Positions 23,018 to 31,316 of a DNA stretch of 64,000 nt are shown in pieces. Both the position numbers and the translations under genes were made by a program. The DNA is taken from the NCBI RefSeq assembly GCF_008632955.1, contig NZ_CP043959.1, forward strand, positions 558,001-622,000, in the 5' to 3' direction. The notes beneath the pieces were generated by a model that had not been told where the DNA came from, ran no database searches, and saw only the letters and a program-made list of their open reading frames with translations. This DNA is from Streptomyces tendae (GTDB taxonomy: Bacteria; Actinomycetota; Actinomycetes; Streptomycetales; Streptomycetaceae). Every line of letters starts with the position of its first letter. The stretch's first letter is position 1.

Positions 23018-24217
23018 GTGACCGAGAAGGCCGACCTTCAGCCCGTCCTCGACCGTGCCGCCGCCGGTGGGCGGATCACCCCCGAAGAGGCCCTGGTCCT
23101 CTACCGCGACGCCCCGCTGCACGCGCTGGGCGCCGCCGCCGACGCCGTCCGCCGGCGCCGCTACGCGGGCACCGAGCACATCGCCACGTACATCATCGAG
23201 CGGAACATCAACTACACGAACGTGTGTGTCACGGCGTGCAGGTTCTGCGCGTTCTACGCGGCCCCCAAGGACACCGCCAAGGGCTGGACCCGCGACCTCG
23301 ACGACATCCTGCGCCGCTGCGCGGAGACCGTCGAGCTGGGCGGCACGCAGATCATGTTCCAGGGCGGCCACCACCCGGACTACGGCGTCGAGTACTACGA
23401 GAAGCACTTCGCGGCCATCAAGCAGGAGTTCCCGCAGCTCGTCATCCACAGCCTGGGGGCGAGCGAGGTCGAGCACATGGCGCGGATCTCGAAGGTGAGC
23501 GTCGAGGAGGCGATCACGCGGATCCACGCGGCCGGTCTCGACTCCTTCGCCGGTGCCGGCGCCGAACTGCTGCCGGAGCGGCCCCGCAAGGCCATCGCCC
23601 CGCTGAAGGAGTCCGGCGAGCGCTGGCTGGAGATCATGGAGATCGCCCACAACCTGGGCGTGGAGTCCACCTCCACCATGCTGATGGGCACCGGCGAGAC
23701 CAACGCCGAGCGGATCGAGCACCTGCGGATGATCCGGGACGTGCAGGACCGCACCGGCGGCTTCCGCGCGTTCATCCCGTACACCTACCAGCCGGAGAAC
23801 AACCACCTGAAGGGCCGTACGCAGGCGACGCTCTTCGAGTACCTGCGGATGATCGCCATCGCCCGGATCTTCCTGGACAACGTGGCGCACATCCAGGGTT
23901 CCTGGCTGACCACCGGCAAGGAGGTCGGCCAGCTCTCCCTGCACTACGGCGCGGACGACCTCGGTTCGATCATGCTCGAGGAGAACGTGGTCTCCTCCGC
24001 CGGTGCCAAGCACCGCTCCAACCGGCTGGAGATCATCGACCTGATCCGCAAGGCGGGCCGGGTCCCGGCACAGCGGTCGACGACGTACGAGCACCTCGTC
24101 GTGCACGACGACCCGGCGAACGACCCCGTCGACGACCGGGTCGTATCCCACATCTCCTCCACCGCCATCGAAGGCGGCACGGCCCACCCGGAGCTGAAGC
24201 TCCTGCCGGCCAACTGA
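23018..24217 (+). CDS. mqnC: Cyclic dehypoxanthinyl futalosine synthase (menaquinone, futalosine pathway)
   Basis: A 399-residue radical SAM enzyme from the GTG at 23018. It turns dehypoxanthine futalosine into the cyclic form, the second radical step of the futalosine route to menaquinone used by Streptomyces. The 4Fe-4S motif is CVTACRFC with Cys 70, 74 and 77, followed by the (beta-alpha)6 barrel, FQGGHHPDYGVEYYEKHF, and QPENNHLKGRTQATLFEY near 270. HSLGASEVEHMARISKVSVE is typical of MqnC rather than MqnE. Length is normal. A small amidohydrolase-like gene follows after 7 bp, and menG, a MenJ-like gene and nuo lie nearby, supporting a respiratory quinone block. Confidence 0.93.
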   Translation: MTEKADLQPVLDRAAAGGRITPEEALVLYRDAPLHALGAAADAVRRRRYAGTEHIATYIIERNINYTNVCVTACRFCAFYAAPKDTAKGWTRDLDDILRRCAETVELGGTQIMFQGGHHPDYGVEYYEKHFAAIKQEFPQLVIHSLGASEVEHMARISKVSVEEAITRIHAAGLDSFAGAGAELLPERPRKAIAPLKESGERWLEIMEIAHNLGVESTSTMLMGTGETNAERIEHLRMIRDVQDRTGGFRAFIPYTYQPENNHLKGRTQATLFEYLRMIAIARIFLDNVAHIQGSWLTTGKEVGQLSLHYGADDLGSIMLEENVVSSAGAKHRSNRLEIIDLIRKAGRVPAQRSTTYEHLVVHDDPANDPVDDRVVSHISSTAIEGGTAHPELKLLPAN

Positions 24218-24224
24218 CGCCCCG

Positions 24225-24824
24225 GTGCTGACCCTTCACGTCGCCGACGCCTCGCCCGGGACGGCCGTCCTGGTCGACGGCGCGCTCATCGCCGCCGTCG
24301 GCCCGCACGAGGAGCTGGCCGCCGCCCACCCGGACGCCCGGCTGCGGCGGTGGCCCGGCATCATGACGCCCGGACTGCTCAACCCGTACGGTCCGGAACT
24401 GCTGGAGCAGGCCTACCACCCCGATCCGCGCGAGGCGGACCGGCTGGGCACCGAGCCGCTGTTCGGGCTGCGCGCGCGGGCACTCCTCGCCTCCGGGCCC
24501 TCCGCGCGGGGCGCCAGCGCGCGCCGCGGGGTGCAGCGCCTGCTGGCGCACGGCACGGTCGCGGTCGCCGGTGAACTGCGCAGCCGTGAGGCCGTGGACG
24601 CGGTACGCAGGGCCGGGCTCGCCCTGGCGGGGCGCCCGGCCGCACTGCCCGGGACCCCGGCGCTCTCCCCGGTGCCGCTGGTGCTGCTGCCGCCGCTCGC
24701 CGCCGGGAAGCCCGCGCGGTTCGCGGTGTTCGACGTGCCCGACCGCGATGCCCTGGTCCGGGAGGGCGCGTCCACGTGCGTGGCGACCGTGGTGGCCGGA
24801 CGTCTGGTGCACCGGCGGCGCTGA
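24225..24824 (+). CDS. Imidazolonepropionase-like small protein, linked to mqnC
   Basis: A 199-residue protein that looks like the outer beta domain of an amidohydrolase plus remnants of the barrel: VADASPGTAVLVDGALIAAV at the start, WPGIMTPGLLNPYGPELLEQ where amidohydrolases carry the metal-binding H-x-H, and a closing ATVVAGRLVHRRR. The metal His pair is missing (GLLNPYG), so it is probably not an active deaminase. NCBI-style annotation would be 'imidazolonepropionase-like domain-containing protein'. It starts 8 bp after mqnC, so it belongs to that operon and probably serves menaquinone synthesis in an accessory role; this is inference from neighbourhood. It overlaps nothing downstream and converges with the GH18-like gene. 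Confidence 0.8.
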   Translation: MLTLHVADASPGTAVLVDGALIAAVGPHEELAAAHPDARLRRWPGIMTPGLLNPYGPELLEQAYHPDPREADRLGTEPLFGLRARALLASGPSARGASARRGVQRLLAHGTVAVAGELRSREAVDAVRRAGLALAGRPAALPGTPALSPVPLVLLPPLAAGKPARFAVFDVPDRDALVREGASTCVATVVAGRLVHRRR

Positions 24825-24844
24825 CCGATCACGCCGGCCGGTCC

Positions 24845-25852
24845 TCAGCCCGCGAGCGTCTCGCCGAACGCGCCGTCCTCCTGCTCCACCCCGCTGCAGT
24901 CCGTCAGCGGGTCGTCGGCGTCCTTCTCGCAGGGGCGGTCCCGGAACGCCGACCACGCCGACACCCACGCGACGCCCTTGTCCTCGGCGAAGGCACGGAG
25001 CTGCGCCGCGTCCTCCAGCGTGAACGTCTCGCCCGCCACGTCGTTGACGCCGAGCATCGGGGTGAGCGCCATGCCCCGCCAGGCCGCCGTCTCCGACAGG
25101 CCGAAGACGTCCCGGAGCTGGGCGTTCGCCGACCGGGCGGCGGTGAGGGCGTAGTCGCCCATGTCGCCGTCGTAGGACTCGGCGTAGTTCATCGTCATGA
25201 GGTTGACGGTGGCGACCTGGACGCCGTGGTCGTTCGCCGACTCCAGCAGGCGCAGTCCCTCGTCGTCGAGTCCGGACGGCATGACCGGGAGGGTGAACGT
25301 CACCTCCAGATCGTCGCGTTCCTCCTGGAGGATGGCGATCGCCTCCGAACGCCGGTCCACCGAGTCGGAGTCGGCGAGTTCGTCGCCCTCGATGTCGAAG
25401 TCGGCGCGGCGGGAACCGGCTGCGTCGAGCGCCGCGCCGTACGCCCCGGCCAGGTCCTCGGGGGTGTCGCAGGCGGCCGCCAGTTCGTCACCGTGGGCGC
25501 CGCCGAAGGAGACCCGCACGTCGGCGCCCGACCGGGTGAGCCCGGCGATCCGGGAGGTCACCTGCGCGTCGTCGACGTCCTGGACGCCGTCCCAGCCCGG
25601 GGTGCAGCCGCCGCCGGAGGAGATGACGAACGCCAGGTTGTACGTCGTGGGAGAGCCCGCCGTGTCGGTGCCGGAAGCGGTGGAGGCGTTGACGTAGGGC
25701 GCGTACGCGGTGACCGGTGCGGAGGACGCCGAGTTCGCGTCCGCCGCGTCGTCCCCGGCGGAGCAGCCCACGCCGGCCAGGGCCAGGGCGGCGAGGAGGG
25801 CGAGCCCGGCAGCGGAGGACAGCGGACCGCGCATCGGGTGCGTTCCGTTCAT
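24845..25852 (-). CDS. GH18-like (chitinase-type) secreted lipoprotein
   Basis: About 335 residues from the ATG at 25852, before a start further upstream that is a shadow. The leader LLAALALAGVGCSAGDD ends in a Cys of an imperfect lipobox (G at -3), so lipid anchoring is likely but not sure. The mature part is a GH18-like TIM barrel: YNLAFVISSGGGCTPGW, VSFGGAHGDELAAAC, the catalytic ADFDIEGDEL at about residues 150-160 (D-x-D-x-E with the acid Glu), LPVMPSGLD and VNLMTMNY. This resembles chitinase C-like proteins of actinomycetes. The real substrate, chitin or a wall glycan, is unproven. It is divergent from menG. Confidence 0.8.
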   Translation of the reverse strand: MNGTHPMRGPLSSAAGLALLAALALAGVGCSAGDDAADANSASSAPVTAYAPYVNASTASGTDTAGSPTTYNLAFVISSGGGCTPGWDGVQDVDDAQVTSRIAGLTRSGADVRVSFGGAHGDELAAACDTPEDLAGAYGAALDAAGSRRADFDIEGDELADSDSVDRRSEAIAILQEERDDLEVTFTLPVMPSGLDDEGLRLLESANDHGVQVATVNLMTMNYAESYDGDMGDYALTAARSANAQLRDVFGLSETAAWRGMALTPMLGVNDVAGETFTLEDAAQLRAFAEDKGVAWVSAWSAFRDRPCEKDADDPLTDCSGVEQEDGAFGETLAG

Positions 25853-26087
25853 GAGACGACGTCGGAGGGGGTGACCATGGCACACGAGTCTGTGCGCTTT
25901 CTGAGGACGTACACCTGAATGTCGGTGATTCTCGGCGGACGGCCGGGTTCGTGTGATTCCTCGGGAGACCCACAGGGTACGCGGACGCGCCGACGGGCCG
26001 GATCCGGGCCCGTCGCCGGCGGGGACCCCGTAGGGCCGGGGACCGGCCGACGCCTCCGCCGGACGGGCGGGCTGCAAGAATGGGCGC

Positions 26088-26783
26088 GTGACCCGCGCAT
26101 CCCTGGACAAGCAGCCGCACGAAGTCGCCTCGATGTTCGACGACGTCGCGGAACGGTACGACCTGACCAACGACGTGCTGTCCCTCGGACAGGACCGGCG
26201 CTGGCGCAAGGAGGTCGCGAAGGCGGTCGGCGCCCGGCCCGCGCAGAAGGTCCTGGACCTGGCGGCCGGCACCGGCACCTCCTCCCTGCCCTTCGCCCGC
26301 ACCGGCGCCTACGTCGTGCCCTGCGACTTCTCCCAGGGCATGCTCCGGGTCGGCAAGCGGACCAACGCCTGGCTGCCGTACACGGCGGGCGACGCGACCC
26401 GGCTGCCGTTCAAGGACGACGTGTTCGACGCCGTCACCATCTCCTTCGGCCTGCGCAACGTGCAGGACTTCGACGCGGCGCTGCGCGAGATGCACCGGGT
26501 GACCCGGCCCGGCGGGCGGATCGTCATCTGCGAGTTCTCGCACCCGACGTGGGCGCCGTTCCGCACGGTCTACACCGAGTACCTGATGCGGGCGCTGCCG
26601 CCGGTCGCCCGCGCCGTGTCGTCCAACCCGGACGCCTACGTGTACCTCGCCGAGTCCATCCGCGCCTGGCCGGACCAGGCGGGACTGGCCGGACGGCTCC
26701 AGCGGGCCGGCTGGTCCAAGGTGGCGTGGCGCGACCTCACCGGCGGTGTGGTGGCGCTGCACCGGGGCTTCAAGGAGAGCTGA
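26088..26783 (+). CDS. menG: Demethylmenaquinone methyltransferase (MenG/UbiE)
   Basis: A 231-residue SAM-dependent methyltransferase from the GTG at 26088. It adds the methyl group to demethylmenaquinone, the last ring step of menaquinone synthesis. UbiE signatures are visible: [20 protein letters not shown] at about 17-36, motif [16 protein letters not shown] at about 60-74, [20 protein letters not shown] at about 107-126, and [18 protein letters not shown]. The C-terminal [16 protein letters not shown] is the usual end. Length matches the family. Its last 14 bp overlap the 3' end of the minus-strand PASTA gene. It is near mqnC, the MenJ-like gene and nuo. Confidence 0.92.
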   Translation: MTRASLDKQPHEVASMFDDVAERYDLTNDVLSLGQDRRWRKEVAKAVGARPAQKVLDLAAGTGTSSLPFARTGAYVVPCDFSQGMLRVGKRTNAWLPYTAGDATRLPFKDDVFDAVTISFGLRNVQDFDAALREMHRVTRPGGRIVICEFSHPTWAPFRTVYTEYLMRALPPVARAVSSNPDAYVYLAESIRAWPDQAGLAGRLQRAGWSKVAWRDLTGGVVALHRGFKES

Positions 26784-27129
26784 GCACCACGACCCGCGCG
26801 GCGGCCCCGGCGCCGGGTTCGTCCCGTTCGCACCGGAGCCCGCCCGGCGGCGGCAGCGGGCCGCGCGGCTCGCGCACCCCGCCGCCCCCCTCGCCCTCGC
26901 CGAAGTCCAGCCACACGTGCACCACGGAGTGGCGGGGCACCTCGGTGCCGGGCTGCGGGTACTGGCGGACCACGTAGTCCACGACGGCGTGACGGAAGTC
27001 CGGCCGGCCCGGCGCCTCGACGGACAGGCCCCGCGCCCGGGCCGACTCGCGCGCGTCCACGGCCATCAGGCCGACCAGGCGCGGCACGCGCACCCCGGAT
27101 GTCCTGGAACTCTCGGGTGTCATACGCAC
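26770..27129 (-). CDS. Short PASTA-domain protein
   Basis: About 119 residues from the GTG at 27129 (GGGGG about 8 bp ahead); the ATG at 27123 two codons later is the alternative, and the frame runs on upstream to 27207 without a good site. One PASTA-like domain occupies about residues 15-75: [40 protein letters not shown]. The tail is Gly/Pro-rich and disordered. Most PASTA domains are outside the cell on Ser/Thr kinases or penicillin-binding proteins; this one has no signal or membrane segment, so it may be cytoplasmic. It ends overlapping the menG stop. Confidence 0.7.
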   Translation of the reverse strand: MRMTPESSRTSGVRVPRLVGLMAVDARESARARGLSVEAPGRPDFRHAVVDYVVRQYPQPGTEVPRHSVVHVWLDFGEGEGGGGVREPRGPLPPPGGLRCERDEPGAGAAARVVVLSSP

Positions 27130-27246
27130 GGTCGTCACCCCCAGCGGTACCGGCAGGGTAGGCCGGGGACGCGCCCGACGGAAGCAGCGTGTGGCGTTCC
27201 GTGACATTCGACTACCGAGAGTGATGTGTCGCCGGGGGTGGTGCGG

Positions 27247-27753
27247 TCAGAGGTCGAGCCGGTAGCAGTGGCCCTCCCGCCGTGACGCCGGCGAGGTGAA
27301 CGTCTCGGCGAGTCGCATGCCCAGCCGCCGGGTGACCGCCGCGGACCGGGCGTTGCGGGTGTCCACCATCGCCACCACGTGTCTCAGGCCCGTCGCGCGC
27401 ACCCGCTCCAGCGTCTCCACGGCCGCCGCCGTGACGTACCCCTTGCCCCAGTGCTCCCGGGCGAGCCGCCAGCCGATCTCGATCTCACCGGCCGGGCCCC
27501 ACGCGTGCGGCCAGGGCTGGGCGCCGGTGAAGCCGATGACCCGGCCCGTCGCGTCGAGCATGCTCCACAGGCAGAAGCCCAGTTCGGCGTCGTGCCGGCG
27601 CTGGCGCGCGGTGAGTTCCTCGTAGACCGACAGCTCCGCCGCCTTCCCGCCGTGGAACTCCATCACGTCCGGGTCGTCGAAGATCCGGTGCCAGGTGACG
27701 GCGTCCTCGTCGGTGGGGACTCGCAGCCGTACAGCGGGGAGAGCTCGGTTCAC
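27247..27753 (-). CDS. GNAT family N-acetyltransferase
   Basis: A 168-residue protein with the GNAT fold: an N-terminal RLRVPTDEDAVTWHRIFDD, a central DATGRVIGFTGAQPW beta hairpin, and the acetyl-CoA loop LAREHWGKGYVTAAAVETLE (about residues 97-116, with the R-x-x-G-x-G/A motif as EHWGKGY). It ends with NARSAAVTRRLGMRL, typical of RimJ/RimL-like GNATs. The substrate cannot be told from sequence. It stands alone between the PASTA gene and the divergent MenJ-like gene, starting 99 bp from the latter's GTG. Confidence 0.85.
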   Translation of the reverse strand: MNRALPAVRLRVPTDEDAVTWHRIFDDPDVMEFHGGKAAELSVYEELTARQRRHDAELGFCLWSMLDATGRVIGFTGAQPWPHAWGPAGEIEIGWRLAREHWGKGYVTAAAVETLERVRATGLRHVVAMVDTRNARSAAVTRRLGMRLAETFTSPASRREGHCYRLDL

Positions 27754-27852
27754 GGGGGCAGCCCTTCAGCCGGGTGATCACGTCCGCTGAATAGACTGCC
27801 TGTGTCCAGTGCCGGTCGGCACGAAGATTTCGAACCCTGGGGAGATCCCGCC

Positions 27853-29136
27853 GTGACCGAGCCCCTCTCCGACAACACCGCCGATGTGATCGTCGTCGGC
27901 GCGGGGCCAGCCGGCTCCACCACCGCCTACCACCTGGCCCGGTCCGGACTCGACGTGCTCCTGCTGGAGAAGACCGAGTTCCCCCGGGAGAAGGTCTGCG
28001 GCGACGGTCTGACCCCGCGCGCCACCAAGCAGCTCGTGGCGATGGGCATCGACATCTCCGAGGAGGCCGGCTGGCTGCGCAACAAGGGCCTGCGCATCAT
28101 CGGCGGCGGCGTCCGCCTCCAGCTCGACTGGCCGGAACTCGCCTCCTTCCCGGACTACGGACTCGTCCGCAAGCGCGACGACTTCGACGAGCAGCTCGCC
28201 CGGCAGGCCCAGAAGGCGGGCGCCCGGCTCTACGAGCGCTGCAACGTGGGCGCGCCGATCGTCGACGACCGCACCGGCCGCATCACGGGCGTGAAGGCCA
28301 AGCTCGGCGAGGACAAGCGGGAGGTCACCTTCCACGCCCCGCTGGTGGTGGCCGCCGACGGCAACTCCACCCGGCTGTCCCTGGCGATGGGGCTGCACCG
28401 GCGCGAGGACCGCCCGATGGGCGTCGCCGTGCGCACCTACTTCACCTCGCCCCGCCACGACGACGACTACCTGGAGTCGTGGCTGGAGCTGTGGGACCGC
28501 CGCGGCCCGCAGGACCGGCTGCTGCCCGGCTACGGCTGGATCTTCGGCATGGGAGACGGCACCTCCAACGTCGGCCTCGGCGTGCTCAACACCTCCGACT
28601 CCTTCAAGGAACTGGACTGGCGCGAGGTCCTGAAGGCCTGGTGCGCGTCCATGCCCGAGGACTGGGGCTACACCCCCGACAACATGACCGGCCCGATCCG
28701 CGGCGCCGCGCTCCCCATGGCCTTCAACCGGCAGCCGCACTACACGCGCGGGCTGCTGCTCGTCGGCGACGCGGGCGGCCTGGTCAACCCGTTCAACGGT
28801 GAGGGCATCGCCTACGCGATGGAGTCCGGGCAGATCGCCGCCGACGTCATCGTGCAGGCCCACGCGCGGGCCACCCCGGCCCAGCGGGAGGTCGCCCTCC
28901 AGCGCTACCCGCGCGTCCTGAAGGACACCTACGGCGGCTACTACACGCTCGGCCGCGCCTTCGTGAAGCTCATCGGCAACCCGAAGGTCATGCAGATCGC
29001 CGCCCAGCGCGGCCTGACGCACCCGATGCTGATGAAGTTCACGCTGAAGCTGCTCGCCAACCTGACGGACCCGACGGGCGGCGACGCGATGGACCGCATC
29101 ATCAACGGCCTGAGCAAGGTGGCTCCGAAGGCGTGA
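27853..29136 (+). CDS. menJ: Geranylgeranyl-reductase-family flavoenzyme, probable menaquinone reductase MenJ
   Basis: A 427-residue FAD-dependent enzyme from the GTG at 27853, behind GGGGAGAT. The Rossmann motif VIVVGAGPAGSTTAYHLA is near residues 12-29, then KVCGDGLTPRATKQL at about 49-63, which is very like mycobacterial MenJ, and LLVGDAGGLVNPFNGEGIAY near 304-323, the second FAD motif. MenJ saturates one double bond of the menaquinone side chain, usually the second isoprene. The place next to menG, mqnC and nuo supports a role in menaquinone rather than in archaeal-type lipids or chlorophyll. Substrate and position of reduction are inferred. Confidence 0.83.
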   Translation: MTEPLSDNTADVIVVGAGPAGSTTAYHLARSGLDVLLLEKTEFPREKVCGDGLTPRATKQLVAMGIDISEEAGWLRNKGLRIIGGGVRLQLDWPELASFPDYGLVRKRDDFDEQLARQAQKAGARLYERCNVGAPIVDDRTGRITGVKAKLGEDKREVTFHAPLVVAADGNSTRLSLAMGLHRREDRPMGVAVRTYFTSPRHDDDYLESWLELWDRRGPQDRLLPGYGWIFGMGDGTSNVGLGVLNTSDSFKELDWREVLKAWCASMPEDWGYTPDNMTGPIRGAALPMAFNRQPHYTRGLLLVGDAGGLVNPFNGEGIAYAMESGQIAADVIVQAHARATPAQREVALQRYPRVLKDTYGGYYTLGRAFVKLIGNPKVMQIAAQRGLTHPMLMKFTLKLLANLTDPTGGDAMDRIINGLSKVAPKA

Positions 29137-29246
29137 CCGGCGGCGCGTGACCGATGTCGGCGGGCATGTCCGGCATGGCCGGGCACGGTGTCCGATCGTG
29201 ATCGTCGCGTGACGCATCCGTGAACAACTGATCGACTCCGGGCGGT

Positions 29247-29287
29247 GTCGAACGGGACGTGACCCAGTCGGGCACGTCCCGTTCGAC
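29247..29287. repeat. Perfect inverted repeat just before the start of the LAxTG protein gene
   Basis: Arms of 15 bp (29247-29261 and 29273-29287, GTCGAACGGGACGTG and its inverse) surround an 11-nt loop. The right arm ends 13 bp before the ATG at 29301, immediately beside the ribosome-binding site GAAAGAG. In RNA this is a very stable hairpin; in DNA it could bind a dimer. There is no U-run after it, so it is a poor terminator. Confidence 0.8.
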
Positions 29288-29300
29288 GAAAGAGCCATTC

Positions 29301-30989
29301 ATGACACAGCAGGCGAGACGGCTGCGCGCGCGGCTCGCGGCACTGGGAGCGGTGGGCGCCACGGCTCTGGCCGCCGCCGGGGTCCAGGGCGCGGCCCACG
29401 CGGCCGACGCCCCGCTCCCGGTGGTGATCACGGGCGAGGACCGGGTGGACCTGTCCCTCCACTCGGACAACGGCGACCCCACCGAGCCCCAGGTCGACCT
29501 GCGGCTGGACGTTCCCGGCACGCCGTTCGAGGGCGACGGCGAGGTCCCGCCGGTGCACCTCGGGGACTACACGGTCCGCATCGACGCCCGCGGGCTGAAG
29601 GGCGTCGCGAAGGCCGACCTGCCGTGCGACGCCGACGGCCTGGTCGCGGTCTGCTCGGGCTACGACCTGTACGCCGGCACGACCTACAACCGGGTCGGCG
29701 GCATCAGGCTGGACCTCGCGGACGACAGCGAGGCCGGGGACGCCGGGAAGATCGTCGTCACCGGCGAGGGCGAGGGGCTGGACTTCCGGCCGCTCACGAT
29801 CGACGTGCGCGTCGGCGGGCCCGAGCTGCTGAACCGCGAACTCTCCCTGCCCAAGACCCTGAAGGCCGGCGAGACCTTCGAGCCGCCGCTGGGTGTGATG
29901 AACGTCGGCGGGCTGCCGGCCGAGGGCACGGTACTGCGTCTGTACGGCTCGCGCGGGCTGTCCTTCCCGGACGGCTTCGGCAACTGCTCCTCGTCCGTGG
30001 TGGACACCGGCCCGCTGCTGCGGCAGCACACCGAGGTGCTCTGCACCTTCCCCGGCATCCTCGAGGCGGGAGCGGCGTACTCCCTGGCCGGTCCGGTGCG
30101 GGTGAAGACCGCCGACTTCGCGCTGCATGACATCTTCTCGTACTCGTTCCGGCCCCTGGAGCCGGGCGAGGCGAAGACCCTGCACCGGGGCGAGGGGCGC
30201 CGGCAGGGCAGCGGTCCCGATCTGACGCTGCAGCGGGCCGGGGAGGCGGACCCGGCGCAGTACACCAAGTACGCCGAGCTGGACCTGCCCACGACCAACA
30301 CCTACGACCTGGAGCTCACCGGCGCCTCCGCGTCCGGCAGGGCCGGGGACACGGTCACGGCGGAGATCGGGTTCGCCAACAACGGGCCGGCCTGGATCAG
30401 CGCGCTGCGCTCCGGCGGGGAGCCGTTCTCCTTCACGGTGGTCGCGCCCGAGGGGTCGACCGTCACCTCGGCGCCCAAGGAATGCCGGACCATCACCGTC
30501 GACGGGAGCGTGCCGGGCCACCGCTGCTCGGTGGCGACCCCGCTGCGGGAGGACGCCCGGCTCACCTTCCCGTTCGAGCTGCGCGTCGACCGGGTCGTGG
30601 AGGGCGCCAGAGGCAAGGTGGCGATGCCGGACTGGGACAACCCCTTCGACTCCGACCCCGCCAACGACACCGCGTGGATCGTGCTGAACGCTCCGGACGC
30701 GCCGGGAGACGGCGGTGCGGGCGGGTCCGACGGCGGCCCGTCGGCCGGCCCCTCCGCACCCGGGACCGGTGACGAGGGCGGCTCCGACGGACCGGACAGC
30801 GGGACGAACGGGACGAACGGCACCTCCGGCGGCGCCGCGGGCGGCGACACCGGCGGCGGTCTGGCGCTCACCGGCGCCCAGGGTGTGGGTCTGCTCGGCG
30901 GCGCGGCACTGCTCGCGCTGGGGCTCGGCGCGGGCGTCGTGGCGCACCAGCGCCGCCGCGCACGGCGCGAGGGAGAGGCGGCCGCCTGA
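29301..30989 (+). CDS. Secreted cell-wall-anchored protein with LAxTG-type sorting signal
   Basis: About 562 residues. The signal peptide (residues 1-34; basic MTQQARRLRARLAALG, then AAAGVQGAAHA-AD) directs Sec export. The body has several beta-sandwich-like regions: TYNRVGGIRLDLADD, PKTLKAGETFEPPLGVMNVG, and a domain of unknown-repeat type near 330-455 with GRAGDTVTAEIGFANNGPAW. A Ser/Gly/Thr/Asp-rich spacer (about 470-515) leads to LALTGAQ near 521-527, then a hydrophobic helix and QRRRARREGEAAA: a class E sortase LAxTG signal. No sortase gene lies in the window. It stands alone, with a strong terminator at 31016. Adhesive or structural function is inferred. Confidence 0.83.
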   Translation: MTQQARRLRARLAALGAVGATALAAAGVQGAAHAADAPLPVVITGEDRVDLSLHSDNGDPTEPQVDLRLDVPGTPFEGDGEVPPVHLGDYTVRIDARGLKGVAKADLPCDADGLVAVCSGYDLYAGTTYNRVGGIRLDLADDSEAGDAGKIVVTGEGEGLDFRPLTIDVRVGGPELLNRELSLPKTLKAGETFEPPLGVMNVGGLPAEGTVLRLYGSRGLSFPDGFGNCSSSVVDTGPLLRQHTEVLCTFPGILEAGAAYSLAGPVRVKTADFALHDIFSYSFRPLEPGEAKTLHRGEGRRQGSGPDLTLQRAGEADPAQYTKYAELDLPTTNTYDLELTGASASGRAGDTVTAEIGFANNGPAWISALRSGGEPFSFTVVAPEGSTVTSAPKECRTITVDGSVPGHRCSVATPLREDARLTFPFELRVDRVVEGARGKVAMPDWDNPFDSDPANDTAWIVLNAPDAPGDGGAGGSDGGPSAGPSAPGTGDEGGSDGPDSGTNGTNGTSGGAAGGDTGGGLALTGAQGVGLLGGAALLALGLGAGVVAHQRRRARREGEAAA

Positions 30990-31015
30990 CGCGCGCGTCG
31001 CTGTGACGCCCCTGT

Positions 31016-31051
31016 GGGGGCCGGAGTCCGGCGTGTCGGACTCCGGCCCCC
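31016..31051 (+). terminator. Terminator after the LAxTG protein gene
   Basis: GGGGGCCGGAGTCCG (31016-31030) pairs without mismatch with CGGACTCCGGCCCCC (31037-31051) across a 6-nt loop. It lies 26 bp beyond the stop codon. There is no long T-run, which is normal for Streptomyces hairpin terminators. Confidence 0.8.
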
Positions 31052-31316
31052 GTCGCGGGTCCCGGGCTCCGTGAGGGCCCGTCACAGGGCGCGGCGGGGG
31101 TCGCGGTGGCGCTTCGCGCGCCGCCAACGCACCCCACATGGGGTGCAATTCCGGCATTACGGTGATCTTGCCCCGCCGTGCGGGCGTGCGCGGTCACCGC
31201 GGTGGCGTCCTGCGTGGTCACCGCGAGGGACCGCGCCCCGTGCGGGCCCGTCCCTCAGGTACGCGGAGGGCCGCCGCCTCCGTGAGGCAGCGGCCCTTCC
31301 GTCCGTGGGGCGCGGC
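31052..31316. other. Gap between two convergent wall-protein genes
   Basis: About 265 bp with no gene. It contains a small palindrome GCACCCC-ACAT-GGGGTGC at 31129-31146, two copies of GGTCACCGCG (near 31191 and 31217) and the terminator for the NlpC/P60 gene at 31268-31296. Confidence 0.5.
31268..31296 (-). terminator. Probable terminator of the NlpC/P60 gene
   Basis: Arms GGGCCGC-C-GCCT (31268-31279) and AGGC-A-GCGGCCC (31285-31296) form an 11-bp stem with one mismatch and a 5-nt loop, about 20 bp beyond the minus-strand stop at 31317. Confidence 0.65.
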
